Of a stretch of DNA of 54,352 bases, positions 43,329 to 51,509 are shown one piece after another (the first letter of the stretch is position 1; each line of letters opens with the position of its first letter). The notes beneath the pieces were generated by a model, which saw only the letters and a program-made list of their open reading frames with translations, was not told the origin of the DNA and did not search any database. This DNA comes from Cryobacterium sp. N22 (GTDB taxonomy: Bacteria > Actinomycetota > Actinomycetes > Actinomycetales > Microbacteriaceae), in contig NZ_PJJP01000019.1 in the NCBI RefSeq assembly GCF_002929555.1, positions 8,028 through 62,379 of the forward strand, in the 5' to 3' direction. Made by a program: the position numbers and the translations under genes.

Positions 43329-44765
43329 ATGAAACGTCGGACCTTCCTGATCAGCTCCCTGTCGGGGCTCTCCCTGCTCGCGCTCAGCGGATGCGTACCG
43401 CCCAAACCCGCGCCGACGGGCACGCCCACCCCCACCACCACGCCGGCGCCGTCCCTGGTGCCGCAGCCCCAGGACATGCTCCGCAGCTCCTGGTCCGACG
43501 ACCCGTTCGCCCGCGGGTCCTACAGCTTCGCGGCGGTCTCGTCGACGCCGCAGCAGCGCGAGGACCTGGCCGAACCCATCCTCGACCGGCTCTTCCTCGC
43601 CGGCGAGGCGCTCTCAGACACCGCGCCCGGCACCGTGCAGGGCGCCCGCGGCTCCGGCCAGCGCGCCGCCAGGGCCCTGGCGGACGTCGCCGAACCCGGC
43701 GAGCGGGTGGCCGTGATCGGCGCCGGCGCCGCCGGCATCGCCGCCGCCCGGCTGCTGACCGACGCCGGTTTCACCGTGCTCGTGATCGAGGCCCGCGACA
43801 GGATCGGCGGTCGAATCCAGACCGTCACCAGCGACTCCTGGCCGATGCCCGTCGAGCTCGGCCCGTCGTTCATCGTCGCCGGCAGCACCAACTCCCTCGA
43901 CGAGGAGTTCACCGGCCTCGAGGTCTCGCACGCCCCGTTCGTACCGGCCCCGGAGGCGCGCACCCCGGACGGCACCGTCGCCCCGGTCTCGCCCGTCGGC
44001 GCCGACGCCGTCACCGCGGCGCTGGCCTGGGCCGCCGCGCAGGCCGAGGACACCTCCCTGGCCAAGGCCCTCGTCGCCACCGGCTCCGCCACGCTGTCGA
44101 TGGCGGATGGCGAAGCCGGCGTCTCCGACGCCGACTGGCTGGACTACCAGCTCGCCACCTCCACCACGCTGGAGTCCGGCGCCCCGGCCGACGAGATGTC
44201 CGGCTGGTATGCCCCCGCCCCGGCGACGCCCGCCGCGGACGACATCCGCATTGTGCTCGGCGGCTACGGCACGCTCCTTGACGAGGATGCGGCGGACCTG
44301 GATGTGCTCTTCTCCAGCGTGGTGACACGGGTGGCGTACACCGACAGCGCCGTCAGCCTGCGGCTGGGCACCGGCGAGTCGCTCACCGTAGACCGCGCGA
44401 TCGTGACCGTGCCGCTGGGTGTGCTCAAGAGCGACGTGATCGAATTCGACCCGCCCCTGCCGTTCGCCCACCGGGGCGCGATCGCCGCGCTGGGGATGGG
44501 GACTCTCGACAAGATCTGGCTGCGCTTCGAGGAGCCGTTCTGGGACACCGACGCAGCCCTGTGGACAACGGTCGGGGACGACACCCTCGACTTCAGGGTC
44601 TGGGTGAACATGATGCCGATCACCAACGAGCCGATCCTGGTGGGCTTCGTCAGCGGCGAACAGGCGCTGGGGCTGGCGAAGGCCGACAACACCGAGTTCA
44701 CCGACGCCGCGCTGCGCAGCCTGGAACCGTTCGCGATCGTCGCCACGGCCACCCCGGCGCCCTGA
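43329..44765 (+). CDS. circularly permuted flavin amine oxidase-like lipoprotein
   Basis: The 478-residue protein has a signal peptide with lipobox LSGC (Cys22) and a Thr/Pro linker (23-48). Residues 52-117 then read like the end of a flavin amine oxidase: SWSDDPFARGSYSF, RLFLAGEALS, GTVQGARGSGQRAARAL. In normal family members this block closes the C-terminus. Only after it comes the FAD Rossmann motif VAVIGAGAAGIAAARLL (127-143) and VIEARDRIGGRI. The protein ends near SLEPFAI, exactly where the normal protein would continue into the moved block. It is predicted to be anchored outside the membrane and to oxidise an unknown amine. An alternative is a misread gene order, but the frame is continuous. 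Confidence 0.85.
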   Translation: MKRRTFLISSLSGLSLLALSGCVPPKPAPTGTPTPTTTPAPSLVPQPQDMLRSSWSDDPFARGSYSFAAVSSTPQQREDLAEPILDRLFLAGEALSDTAPGTVQGARGSGQRAARALADVAEPGERVAVIGAGAAGIAAARLLTDAGFTVLVIEARDRIGGRIQTVTSDSWPMPVELGPSFIVAGSTNSLDEEFTGLEVSHAPFVPAPEARTPDGTVAPVSPVGADAVTAALAWAAAQAEDTSLAKALVATGSATLSMADGEAGVSDADWLDYQLATSTTLESGAPADEMSGWYAPAPATPAADDIRIVLGGYGTLLDEDAADLDVLFSSVVTRVAYTDSAVSLRLGTGESLTVDRAIVTVPLGVLKSDVIEFDPPLPFAHRGAIAALGMGTLDKIWLRFEEPFWDTDAALWTTVGDDTLDFRVWVNMMPITNEPILVGFVSGEQALGLAKADNTEFTDAALRSLEPFAIVATATPAP

Positions 44766-45042
44766 CCGGCACTTCTGCCCGGGGCTCTGGGCGGGAGGAT
44801 ATGCCGCCCGAACATTAACGAGCAAAGCTCAGAGTTCGGGTGTAAGCTCCACGAAACGTCTAGTCGGTGAAGGGGCCGCCCAATTCAGGGATGCCCCCAC
44901 GGGGAGATCCAGTCGTTTCCCGACTGGACGTGCCGACGGAGTCCAGAGGGGCGCTTTTCGCCGTCGGTCACCGGGTGCGGTCGCGATCCTGGTGTCCCAC
45001 CTGCACCGCGGCCGATGCCCAATCTGATTGACCGTGTGAACC
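44766..45042 (+). promoter_or_regulatory. intergenic region with structured leader before the Cys-rich small gene
   Basis: Near the start a GGGCGG/CCGCCC stem (44788-44808) may terminate the oxidase message. Further on, CCAGTCG/CGACTGG (44910-44928) and CCGACGG/CCGTCGG (44934-44968, enclosing GGCG/CGCC) form hairpins. No gene and no known RNA family were recognised. Confidence 0.4.
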
Positions 45043-45312
45043 ATGTATATTCTGACAAGTCTTGACTCCGTGTCGTTGCTGGATTTCGACACGAACCTGC
45101 CCTGCGAGGGCAGCCACCACCACCGGAGCCTGAGCGGGCACGCCGCCGCCGAGCCCGGCGCCTACATGGTGATCTCACCGTGCTGCGGCCCCAAGGTGAT
45201 CCAGTGCTCGCCACGCGTCTCGGCGATGCAGGCCTCCGGTGTGCTCTACTGCGGCACCTGCGAGTCCGAGCACCTCACCAGCCAGTACACGTTTCTCCCC
45301 GTCGAGCAGTAG
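45043..45312 (+). CDS. small Cys-rich protein, possible zinc binder
   Basis: I do not recognise this 89-residue protein. Its C-terminal half contains SPCCGPKVIQCSP and LYCGTCESEH, a spacing of cysteines that suggests a zinc-ribbon-like knot. The N-terminal half is His/Ser-rich (EGSHHHRSLSGH). There is no membrane segment. It has no clear ribosome binding site and follows a structured region, so expression control may be post-transcriptional. Convergent with the Pr6Pr gene. Confidence 0.6.
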   Translation: MYILTSLDSVSLLDFDTNLPCEGSHHHRSLSGHAAAEPGAYMVISPCCGPKVIQCSPRVSAMQASGVLYCGTCESEHLTSQYTFLPVEQ

Positions 45313-45381
45313 CCGCGAGTCCCCGCAGCGGCCAACATCCGCCCGGATGCGCGCCCAGGGTCGGCCCCGGCCGGGCCGGTC

Positions 45382-46152
45382 CTAGTTCGGCACCGACGAC
45401 GTGCGGTCCCCGCGCGGGCGGGGACGCCAACTGAGCCGCGACGTGGCCACGAGCACCGCCGCGATGCCCAGGAACAGCACCACGGCGATCAGGCAGTAGA
45501 ACGCGGTCTCGAGCGGGCCGCTGACCTGGGCCGGGTCGAGGAAGAAGTACGGGTACCAGCCCACCGCCGAGCCGCGCACGAAGGTGAAGATGCCCCAGGC
45601 GATCGGGTACGGCAGGATCCAGCGCAGAAAACGCCAGGACAACCGGGCCTTGCCGGTGTCGGTCAGCCAGTCCAGCAGCGCGAGCGTGGGGATGTAGAAG
45701 TGCAGCACCTGGCTCGGCCAGGGCACCTCGATCGAGTAGTCGCGCGATGACGACTGGATGACGATGGTGAGGAACACGATTCCGGACACCAGAATGTACG
45801 TCGTCACGAGCGCCCGGAACACGTCCAGCCACTGCGGATCCTTCGGCTGCCGGAGGGCCACGATCGCGCCGAGCACGAACGCGATCACCGCCGCGATCGC
45901 GCTCTGCACCGTGAAATAGGTGAACACGTTGTACGCGGCGAAGGTGGGGAACCGCAACACGTACTCGTAGTTGCCGATCAGCCCCGCGATGCCGGCGACG
46001 GCCAGCAGCAGCCGGCCGATGCCGTAGCTGGACCGCAGGCTCAGGCGTTTGCGCGCGCGCAACGGCTCGCGCGCCTGTGGTTCCTCCCGCAGCGGGGAGG
46101 ATTCGCGCACCGTCGGTCCCGTCCGGCCGGGACCGGATGCCTGCGCGCCCAT
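45382..46152 (-). CDS. Pr6Pr family membrane protein
   Basis: This 256-residue protein has a polar N-terminus of about 45 residues and six membrane segments. YNVFTYFTVQSAIAAVI, QVLHFYIPTLALLDWL and YPYFFLDP are features of the Pr6Pr (FAR-17a/AIG1-like) group. The eukaryotic relatives include fatty-acid ester hydrolases with an intramembrane Thr and His, but a bacterial function is not established. The ATG has TACCGT exactly 6 nt upstream on the same strand, a leaderless-type promoter. Confidence 0.83.
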   Translation of the reverse strand: MGAQASGPGRTGPTVRESSPLREEPQAREPLRARKRLSLRSSYGIGRLLLAVAGIAGLIGNYEYVLRFPTFAAYNVFTYFTVQSAIAAVIAFVLGAIVALRQPKDPQWLDVFRALVTTYILVSGIVFLTIVIQSSSRDYSIEVPWPSQVLHFYIPTLALLDWLTDTGKARLSWRFLRWILPYPIAWGIFTFVRGSAVGWYPYFFLDPAQVSGPLETAFYCLIAVVLFLGIAAVLVATSRLSWRPRPRGDRTSSVPN

Positions 46153-46158
46153 ACTCCC

Positions 46159-46164
46159 ACGGTA
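46159..46164 (-). promoter_or_regulatory. putative leaderless -10 (TACCGT) of the Pr6Pr gene
   Basis: On the minus strand TACCGT is followed by six bases and the ATG at 46152. Confidence 0.5.
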
Positions 46165-46214
46165 CGCCAGAGAGCCGGTCGCCCGCGGCCATCGCCGGCA
46201 TCGGGGCGGGTTGC

Positions 46215-46484
46215 CTACAGGCGGATGCTGAAACTCGCCTCGCCGTGCTCGGCCAGGTCGGTCACCTGCACCGATTCCACGCTCGCCGAACGGGGTCCGG
46301 TGTGCAGCCAGGCCAGCATCCGTTCGATCGCGTCGTCGTCACCCTCGATCTCGGCTTCGACGGCTCCGTCGGACCGGTTGCGCACGTAGCCGCCCAGGCC
46401 GAGGGTGCCGGCCTGCGCCTCGGTGTAGTACCGAAACCCCACGCCCTGAACCATCCCGTTGACGATCACTCGTTTGCGACTCAC
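46215..46484 (-). CDS. acyP: acylphosphatase
   Basis: The 89-residue protein matches acylphosphatase throughout: VNGMVQGVGFRYYTEAQA carries the catalytic Arg, and GGYVRNRSDGAVEAEIEG carries the catalytic Asn. It hydrolyses acyl phosphates such as carbamoyl phosphate or 1,3-bisphosphoglycerate. I prefer the GTG at 46484 (VSRKRVIV), since GGGG precedes it and homologues usually begin just before the first strand; an ATG at 46493 would add three residues. Confidence 0.9.
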   Translation of the reverse strand: MSRKRVIVNGMVQGVGFRYYTEAQAGTLGLGGYVRNRSDGAVEAEIEGDDDAIERMLAWLHTGPRSASVESVQVTDLAEHGEASFSIRL

Positions 46485-46552
46485 GGTCCCCATTCTGTGC
46501 GCCTGCCGCCGCCCGGACAACCCCGCCCGCCGGCCTCGCGCGCCGGCCGGGC

Positions 46553-46582
46553 CGCAACTGTTTCCGCAGCGGCAACAGTTGC
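46553..46582 (+). repeat. palindromic repeat related to family F, copy 2
   Basis: GCAACTGTTTCCGC and GCGGCAACAGTTGC form 14-bp arms with one mismatch around a very short centre. The arm matches the outer part of copy 1 at 43130-43195. It lies between the divergent acylphosphatase and hydrolase genes, next to a separate GCCGGC-rich hairpin. Confidence 0.6.
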
Positions 46583-46598
46583 GTGAGAAACGGGGCGG

Positions 46599-46604
46599 TA
46601 CCGT
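46599..46604 (+). promoter_or_regulatory. putative leaderless -10 (TACCGT) of the small hydrolase gene
   Basis: TACCGT, six bases (CGAGCC), then the ATG at 46611. Confidence 0.5.
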
Positions 46605-46610
46605 CGAGCC

Positions 46611-47174
46611 ATGACCTCTTACGCGTGGGCGCGGGCCGAGTCGGCGGATGCGCCCGTCGCGGTGCTTCTGCCCGGAGTGAACTACTCGGTGCAGGCACCG
46701 CTGCTCTACTGGTGCGCGACTCTGCTCGCCGAGCGCGGCTGGCACGTGCAGGCCGTGGACTGGTCGGTGGACGACGAAGCGCTGGCGCATCCGCTTGCCT
46801 TCGTGGAGCGCGCCGTGGCGGGCGCGTTCGACGCGAGTCCGCCGAGCTCACGGAGGTTGGTCGTGGCGAAATCGTTCGGCACCTACGCGCTGCCGTGGGC
46901 CCGGCGCGAGGGTATCGCCGGGGTGTGGCTCACCCCGCTTCTCACCGAGGAGCCGGTGTACCGGGCGCTGTCGGAGGCGACTGCCGCGGACCTGGCCATG
47001 GGCGGCGAGCTGGATGCGTTCTGGCGGCCCGATGCGGTCGCCGGCACCGAGGCACAGCTGCTGTCGGTGCCGGGTGCGGGCCACGCGCTGACGCTGCCGG
47101 GGGACTGGCGGGGGTCGCTCGAGCTGCAGGCGGGCATCCTGGCCGAGATCGCGCGCCACATCCAGGAGGGGTGA
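46611..47174 (+). CDS. small alpha/beta hydrolase-like protein
   Basis: The 187-residue protein is a minimal alpha/beta hydrolase fold: VLLPGVNYSVQAPLLYW near the start, an AKSFGTYALPWA segment in the position of the nucleophile elbow, VWLTPLL and a C-terminal His in PGAGHALTLPGDW. The elbow reads KSFG rather than the standard GxSxG, so activity on esters is uncertain. No lid domain is visible. It stands alone with a leaderless-type promoter. Confidence 0.75.
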   Translation: MTSYAWARAESADAPVAVLLPGVNYSVQAPLLYWCATLLAERGWHVQAVDWSVDDEALAHPLAFVERAVAGAFDASPPSSRRLVVAKSFGTYALPWARREGIAGVWLTPLLTEEPVYRALSEATAADLAMGGELDAFWRPDAVAGTEAQLLSVPGAGHALTLPGDWRGSLELQAGILAEIARHIQEG

Positions 47175-47201
47175 CGCGTCTTCGGTACGTTCCCATCCCC
47201 G

Positions 47202-47310
47202 TTGGTTGAGCGTGTCGAAACCTGGTGACCCGTGTGCGGTTCGTCGGGCTGGCGGCTCACGGGGTCTACTTCGACAGGCTCAGCACGGCGTCGACAAGCT
47301 CGACCAACGG
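47202..47310. repeat. repeat family B composite at a convergent junction
   Basis: An inverted unit (47202-47225, TTGAGCGTGTCGAAACC) and a variant direct unit with an embedded CTTCGACAGGCTCAGCACGG (47268-47310) lie between the small hydrolase and lacI-type genes. The same variant appears at 20293. Confidence 0.82.
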
Positions 47311-47346
47311 ATTCGGTTGGCCTCCTGAGACCAGCGAGCAGAACGG

Positions 47347-48369
47347 TCAGGCGGAGTCGCGCCAGACGATTTCGGTGTCGAGCAGAATGCCGCCCAGCTC
47401 GGGCGCCTCGCCGCGCAGCTGGCTGAGCACCGACTCGGCCGCCCGCTGGCCCAGTCCGTTGGCGGGCTGGCGCACCGTGGAGAGCAGGGGTTGGCAGCGG
47501 AGCGCCCAGGCGCTGTCGTCGAAGCCGACGATGCCCACGTCGCCGGGCACGCTGCGGCCCGCCTCGCGCAGGGCGTTCAGGGCCCCGGCCGCGATCACGT
47601 CGGAGGCCGCGAAGACCCCGTCGATCAGCGGGTCGCGGGCCAGCAGTGCGCGCATCCCGTCGCGGCCGTCGGCGTAGGTGTACAGCGGCACCGGGGCCAC
47701 CAGCGACGGGTCGAACCGGTCGCCTAGCGCATCCGTGAAGCCGGCCAGCCGGTCGGCGCCGGAGTCGCGGTCCAGGGCCGCGGCGATCATGCCGATGCGG
47801 CTGCGGCCGGTGCCGATCAGGCGCTCGGTGATGGCGCGGGCCGCGGCGCGGTTGTTGATTCCCACGTACGGCAGGTCGCGCAGGTCCTGCGGATGCCCGA
47901 CGAAGGCAGCCGGCAGGTCGAGCCGTTCGATGACGCGGGTGATCGGGTCTTGTTCCCGGGCCGAGACGACGACGACACCGTCGACGAAGCCGCCGCTGAG
48001 GTACCGGGCCACCCGTTCGGTGTCGCGCTCGGACTCGATGACCAGGCTCACCATCTGGTAGTCGGCCTGGGAGAGGGCGGAGTTGGCGCCGAGCAGGATC
48101 TCGCCGATGTTGGGGTCTTCGAGGAACAGCGAATGCGGCTCGTGCACGATCAGGCCCACGGCCTGGGAGCGCTGCATGACAAGGTTGCGGGCGGCGGTGT
48201 TGGGCACGTAGCCGACCTTCGCGATGGCCGCCTCGATGGCCACGCGAGCCTCGGCCGAGACGTAGGGTTCGTTGTTCACCACCCGGCTGACCGTGCCGCG
48301 GGACACCCCGGCCTCCGCGGCGACGTCGTGGATCGTCGCGCGCTTGCGCCGTCCCGGAATTGTCACCAT
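47347..48369 (-). CDS. LacI family transcriptional regulator
   Basis: The 340-residue protein has a LacI helix-turn-helix (ATIHDVAAEAGVSRGTVSRVVNN), hinge (YVPNTAARNLVMQRSQAVGLIV) and a periplasmic-binding-protein-like sugar domain with GFDDSAWA near the end. It is divergent to the beta-galactosidase operon, and two 18-bp palindromes lie between them, so it most likely represses that operon until a galactoside binds. TACAGT lies exactly 6 nt before its ATG, so the message may be leaderless. Confidence 0.9.
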   Translation of the reverse strand: MVTIPGRRKRATIHDVAAEAGVSRGTVSRVVNNEPYVSAEARVAIEAAIAKVGYVPNTAARNLVMQRSQAVGLIVHEPHSLFLEDPNIGEILLGANSALSQADYQMVSLVIESERDTERVARYLSGGFVDGVVVVSAREQDPITRVIERLDLPAAFVGHPQDLRDLPYVGINNRAAARAITERLIGTGRSRIGMIAAALDRDSGADRLAGFTDALGDRFDPSLVAPVPLYTYADGRDGMRALLARDPLIDGVFAASDVIAAGALNALREAGRSVPGDVGIVGFDDSAWALRCQPLLSTVRQPANGLGQRAAESVLSQLRGEAPELGGILLDTEIVWRDSA

Positions 48370-48375
48370 TCGATA

Positions 48376-48381
48376 ACTGTA
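48376..48381 (-). promoter_or_regulatory. putative leaderless -10 (TACAGT) of the LacI-type regulator
   Basis: On the minus strand TACAGT is followed by six bases and the ATG at 48369. Confidence 0.5.
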
Positions 48382-48394
48382 GCGGTCGGCTCGC

Positions 48395-48424
48395 TTGACA
48401 CGGTGGCTCCGCCGTACTTACTCT
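48395..48424 (+). promoter_or_regulatory. promoter of the beta-galactosidase operon
   Basis: A perfect -35 TTGACA (48395-48400) is followed after 18 bp by TACTCT (48419-48424). The -10 overlaps the first LacI-type operator. Confidence 0.7.
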
Positions 48425-48439
48425 GTGTACGTTCACAGA
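48422..48439 (+). promoter_or_regulatory. LacI-type operator 1
   Basis: TCTGTGTACGTTCACAGA is a near-perfect 18-bp palindrome with a central ACGT, typical of LacI/GalR sites. It overlaps the -10 element. Confidence 0.8.
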
Positions 48440-48468
48440 CACTCAACGGGGAGTCATTTGCTCTCCGA

Positions 48469-48486
48469 TCTGTGCACGTTCACAGA
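48469..48486 (+). promoter_or_regulatory. LacI-type operator 2
   Basis: TCTGTGCACGTTCACAGA matches operator 1 except for one base and lies 47 bp downstream, 21 bp before the start codon. Two sites allow cooperative binding or a small loop. Confidence 0.8.
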
Positions 48487-48507
48487 CGTAGAACGAAGCA
48501 GGAGCAA

Positions 48508-50571
48508 ATGACCACCCCAGTAGCCATCCCGGCCGTGACCCGCGAGGTCACCCCGACGACCCCGTTCGTGCAGAACGGCATCGCCTACGGCTGCGACTAC
48601 AACCCCGAGCAGTGGGGTCCGGAGGTGTGGGCCGAGGACGTGCTCCTCATGCAGGAGGCCGGCGTCGACCTCGTGGCGATCAACATCTTCGGCTGGTCCG
48701 CCCTGGAGCCGGCCCCGGGGGAGTACGACTTCACCCTGCTCGACACCATCGTGGACCTGCTGCACGCCCACGGCATTCGGGTGAACCTGGGCACCGGCAC
48801 CTCCTCGCCGCCGCCGTGGCTGACCACCCTGCACCCCGAGATCCTGCCGCAGACCGAAGACGGCACCACCCGCTACCCCGGCGGCCGCCAGGCCTGGTGC
48901 CCGAGCTCGCCGGTGTTCCGCGAGCACGCGCTGCGCCTGGTCGAGCAGGTCGCCCGGCGTTTCGGCGACCACCCCGCCGTGGCCCTCTGGCACGTCTCCA
49001 ACGAACTCGGCTGCCACAACGCGCTCTGCTACGACGACGACACCGCCGCCGCGTTCCGCCGCTGGCTGGAGACGAAATACGGCAGCATCGCCGCCCTCAA
49101 CACGGCCTGGGGCACAAGCTTCTGGAGCCAGCGCTACACCGACTGGGCCGAGGTGCACACGCCGCGGCTCACCCTCTCCAGCCGCAACCCCGGCCAGGTG
49201 CTCGACTTCCACCGGTTCAGCTCCGACGAACTGCTGGGCTACTACCGCGCCGAGGAGGCCGTCATCCGCCGGCACAGCTCGGTGCCCGTCACGACGAACT
49301 TCATGGTCGCCGCGCACATCCGCAACCTCGACTACTGGTCCTGGGCATCCGCCGTTGACGTGGTCGCCAACGACCACTACCTCGATCATCGGCTCGCCGA
49401 CCCCACCACCGAGCTCTCCTTCGCCGCCGACCTCACCCGGGGGCTGGCCGGCGGCGGCGCGTGGCTGCTGATGGAGCAGGCCACCAGCGCCGTCAACTGG
49501 CAGCCGCTGAACCTGGCCAAGACGCCGGGGGAGCTGACCCGCAACTCGCTGGCGCACGTGGCCCGCGGTGCCGACGCGATCTGCTTCTTCCAGTGGCGCG
49601 CCTCCCAGCAGGGTTCGGAGAAGTTCCACTCCGCACTGGTGCCGCACGCCGGCACCGACACCGTGCTCTGGCGCGAGGTCGTGGCGCTCGGCGCCACCCT
49701 CGACAAGCTCGACGAGATCATCGGCAGCCGGGTCGTGGCCGATGTCGCGATCCTGTTCAGCTGGGAGGCCTGGTGGGCCGGCGACGGCGAATCCCGGCCG
49801 TCCCAGTCGGTGACCTACCTCGAGCAGGTGCACGCCGCCTACACCGCGCTGCACAGGCTCGGCGTCACCGTCGACATCGTCTCCCCGGATGCCGACCTGG
49901 CCGGCTACGCCCTCGTCGTGGTGCCCGCGCTGTACCTGGTCACCGACGCCCAGGCCGACAACTTGGCCGGCTACGTCGCCGACGGCGGCCACACCCTGGT
50001 CACCTTCTACAGCGGCATCGTCGACGAAGACGACAGGGTGCGCCTCGGCGGCTACCCCGGCGCGTTCCGCGACCTGCTCGGCGTGCGCGTCGAGGAGTTC
50101 GTGCCGCTCCGCCCCGGCACCACCGTGGGCCTGGGCGCCCCGATCGGGCTGGCCGCCGGCGCCGCGGGCACCCTGTGGACCGAACGGCTGCAGCTGAGAG
50201 GGGCGGAGGCCGTTGCGCACTACATCGACGGCGCCCTGACCGGTGTGCCCGCGCTCACCCGCAACCGGCACGGCGCCGGCACCGCCTGGTACCTGGCCAC
50301 TGCGCCCAACGCCGAGACCTACCGCGACGTGCTCCGCACCATCGCCGGGCACGCCCACGTCACCGCCGTCGGTCCGGAGGGCGACGGCCTCGTCGAGGTC
50401 ATCCGCCGGGCCGCGCCCGGCCGCTCCTACCGCTTCATCATCAACCACGGCGACACCGACGTGGAGGTGAGCGCGGCGGGGGTCGAACTCGTCACCGGCG
50501 CCGACATCGCCCGCACCCTGCGCGTACCGGCCGGAGCCGTACGCGTTCTCAGAGAGGACACCGCATCATGA
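48508..50571 (+). CDS. beta-galactosidase, glycoside hydrolase family 42
   Basis: The 687-residue protein has the GH42 architecture: a TIM barrel (about residues 20-390) with acid/base Glu166 in LWHVSNELGCHN and nucleophile Glu323 in LLMEQATSAVNW. A Rossmann-like trimerisation domain (about 400-610) and a small C-terminal beta domain follow. It cleaves terminal beta-galactosides, probably in the cytosol since no signal peptide is seen. AGGAG precedes the ATG at 5-7 nt. It is the first gene of an operon with two sugar permeases and a binding protein. Confidence 0.93.
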   Translation: MTTPVAIPAVTREVTPTTPFVQNGIAYGCDYNPEQWGPEVWAEDVLLMQEAGVDLVAINIFGWSALEPAPGEYDFTLLDTIVDLLHAHGIRVNLGTGTSSPPPWLTTLHPEILPQTEDGTTRYPGGRQAWCPSSPVFREHALRLVEQVARRFGDHPAVALWHVSNELGCHNALCYDDDTAAAFRRWLETKYGSIAALNTAWGTSFWSQRYTDWAEVHTPRLTLSSRNPGQVLDFHRFSSDELLGYYRAEEAVIRRHSSVPVTTNFMVAAHIRNLDYWSWASAVDVVANDHYLDHRLADPTTELSFAADLTRGLAGGGAWLLMEQATSAVNWQPLNLAKTPGELTRNSLAHVARGADAICFFQWRASQQGSEKFHSALVPHAGTDTVLWREVVALGATLDKLDEIIGSRVVADVAILFSWEAWWAGDGESRPSQSVTYLEQVHAAYTALHRLGVTVDIVSPDADLAGYALVVVPALYLVTDAQADNLAGYVADGGHTLVTFYSGIVDEDDRVRLGGYPGAFRDLLGVRVEEFVPLRPGTTVGLGAPIGLAAGAAGTLWTERLQLRGAEAVAHYIDGALTGVPALTRNRHGAGTAWYLATAPNAETYRDVLRTIAGHAHVTAVGPEGDGLVEVIRRAAPGRSYRFIINHGDTDVEVSAAGVELVTGADIARTLRVPAGAVRVLREDTAS

Positions 50572-51509
50572 GCGCACCAGCCCTGACGGCCGCGGATGCC
50601 CGGAGCGCGGGTTCCCGCAGCCCGGCGCCCCGGCCCCGCAAGATCAAGGTCGCGCACCCGCGCGCGATCGCGATCTTCATCGTGCCGTTCGCCATCCTGT
50701 TCACCCTGTTCTACCTGGTGCCGATCGGCTACGCGATCTACCAGTCGCTGCTCGTCGTGGAGCGCGACGGCACCTTCGGCAAGGCCACCGAGGTGTTCGG
50801 CGGTCTGACCCAGTACATCCTGGTGTTCCAGAACGGCCCGTTCTGGGAGTCCATCACCCGGGTGCTCGCCTTCGGTGTGGTTCAGGTGCCGGTGATGCTC
50901 GGCCTGGCGCTGCTGTTCGCGCTGCTGCTGGATTCCCCGCTGCTCCGCGGCAAGCGCTTCTTCCGGCTCGCCTTCTTTGTGCCGTACGCGGTGCCCGGCG
51001 TCATCGCAGCAATCATGTGGGGCTTCCTCTACTCGCCCAACCTGTCGCCGTTCACGGCGCTGACCAGCAACGTCAGCTTCCTCTCCGCCGACCTGGTGCT
51101 CTGGGCCATCGCGAACGTCGTGACCTGGGTCTACGTGGGCTACAACATGCTCATCATCTACTCGGCGCTGCTGGCCATCCCCACCGAGATCTACGAGGCC
51201 GCCCGCCTCGACGGCGCCGGGCAGCTGCGCATCGCCTGGTCGATCAAGATCCCGCTGATCATGCCCGCGATCGTGCTCACCGGCATCTTCTCCATCATCG
51301 GCACGCTGCAGCTGCTCGCCGAGCCGCAGGTGTTCCGTTCCTTCAGCTCCGCCGTGACCAGCACCTTCACCCCGAACCTGATGGTCTACTCCACCTCCTC
51401 GATCCCCAACGTGAACCTCGCCGCCGCGTTCAGCGTGGTGCTGGCCCTGGCCACCTTCGTGCTCTCGTTCTCGTTTCTCAAGTTCACCCAGCGGAAGGAA
51501 GGCAAATGA
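50568..51509 (+). CDS. sugar ABC transporter permease (MalF/UgpA type)
   Basis: The 313-residue protein has six membrane segments and the EAA loop YEAARLDGAGQLRIAWSIKIPLI that contacts the ATPase. An Ala/Arg/Pro-rich tail of 30 residues precedes the first helix. The start overlaps the beta-galactosidase stop (ATGA). With the next gene it forms the channel for a galactoside, presumably energised by a shared MsmK-type ATPase elsewhere, since none is encoded here. Confidence 0.92.
   Translation: MSAPALTAADARSAGSRSPAPRPRKIKVAHPRAIAIFIVPFAILFTLFYLVPIGYAIYQSLLVVERDGTFGKATEVFGGLTQYILVFQNGPFWESITRVLAFGVVQVPVMLGLALLFALLLDSPLLRGKRFFRLAFFVPYAVPGVIAAIMWGFLYSPNLSPFTALTSNVSFLSADLVLWAIANVVTWVYVGYNMLIIYSALLAIPTEIYEAARLDGAGQLRIAWSIKIPLIMPAIVLTGIFSIIGTLQLLAEPQVFRSFSSAVTSTFTPNLMVYSTSSIPNVNLAAAFSVVLALATFVLSFSFLKFTQRKEGK

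Noticed and set aside
43329..44765. Two separate genes (a truncated oxidase end followed by an oxidase start)
   Set aside because: The frame is continuous without stop or frameshift, one signal peptide precedes both parts, and no second start with a ribosome binding site is visible at the junction near residue 120.
47893..48507. N-terminal extension of the beta-galactosidase frame
   Set aside because: The extension would overlap the divergent LacI-type gene and both operators. The ATG at 48508 has a proper ribosome binding site and the GH42 fold starts just after it.
48454..50448. 664-codon open frame on the minus strand
   Set aside because: It is antisense to the GH42 gene, whose catalytic motifs are intact; no recognisable fold in the shadow product.
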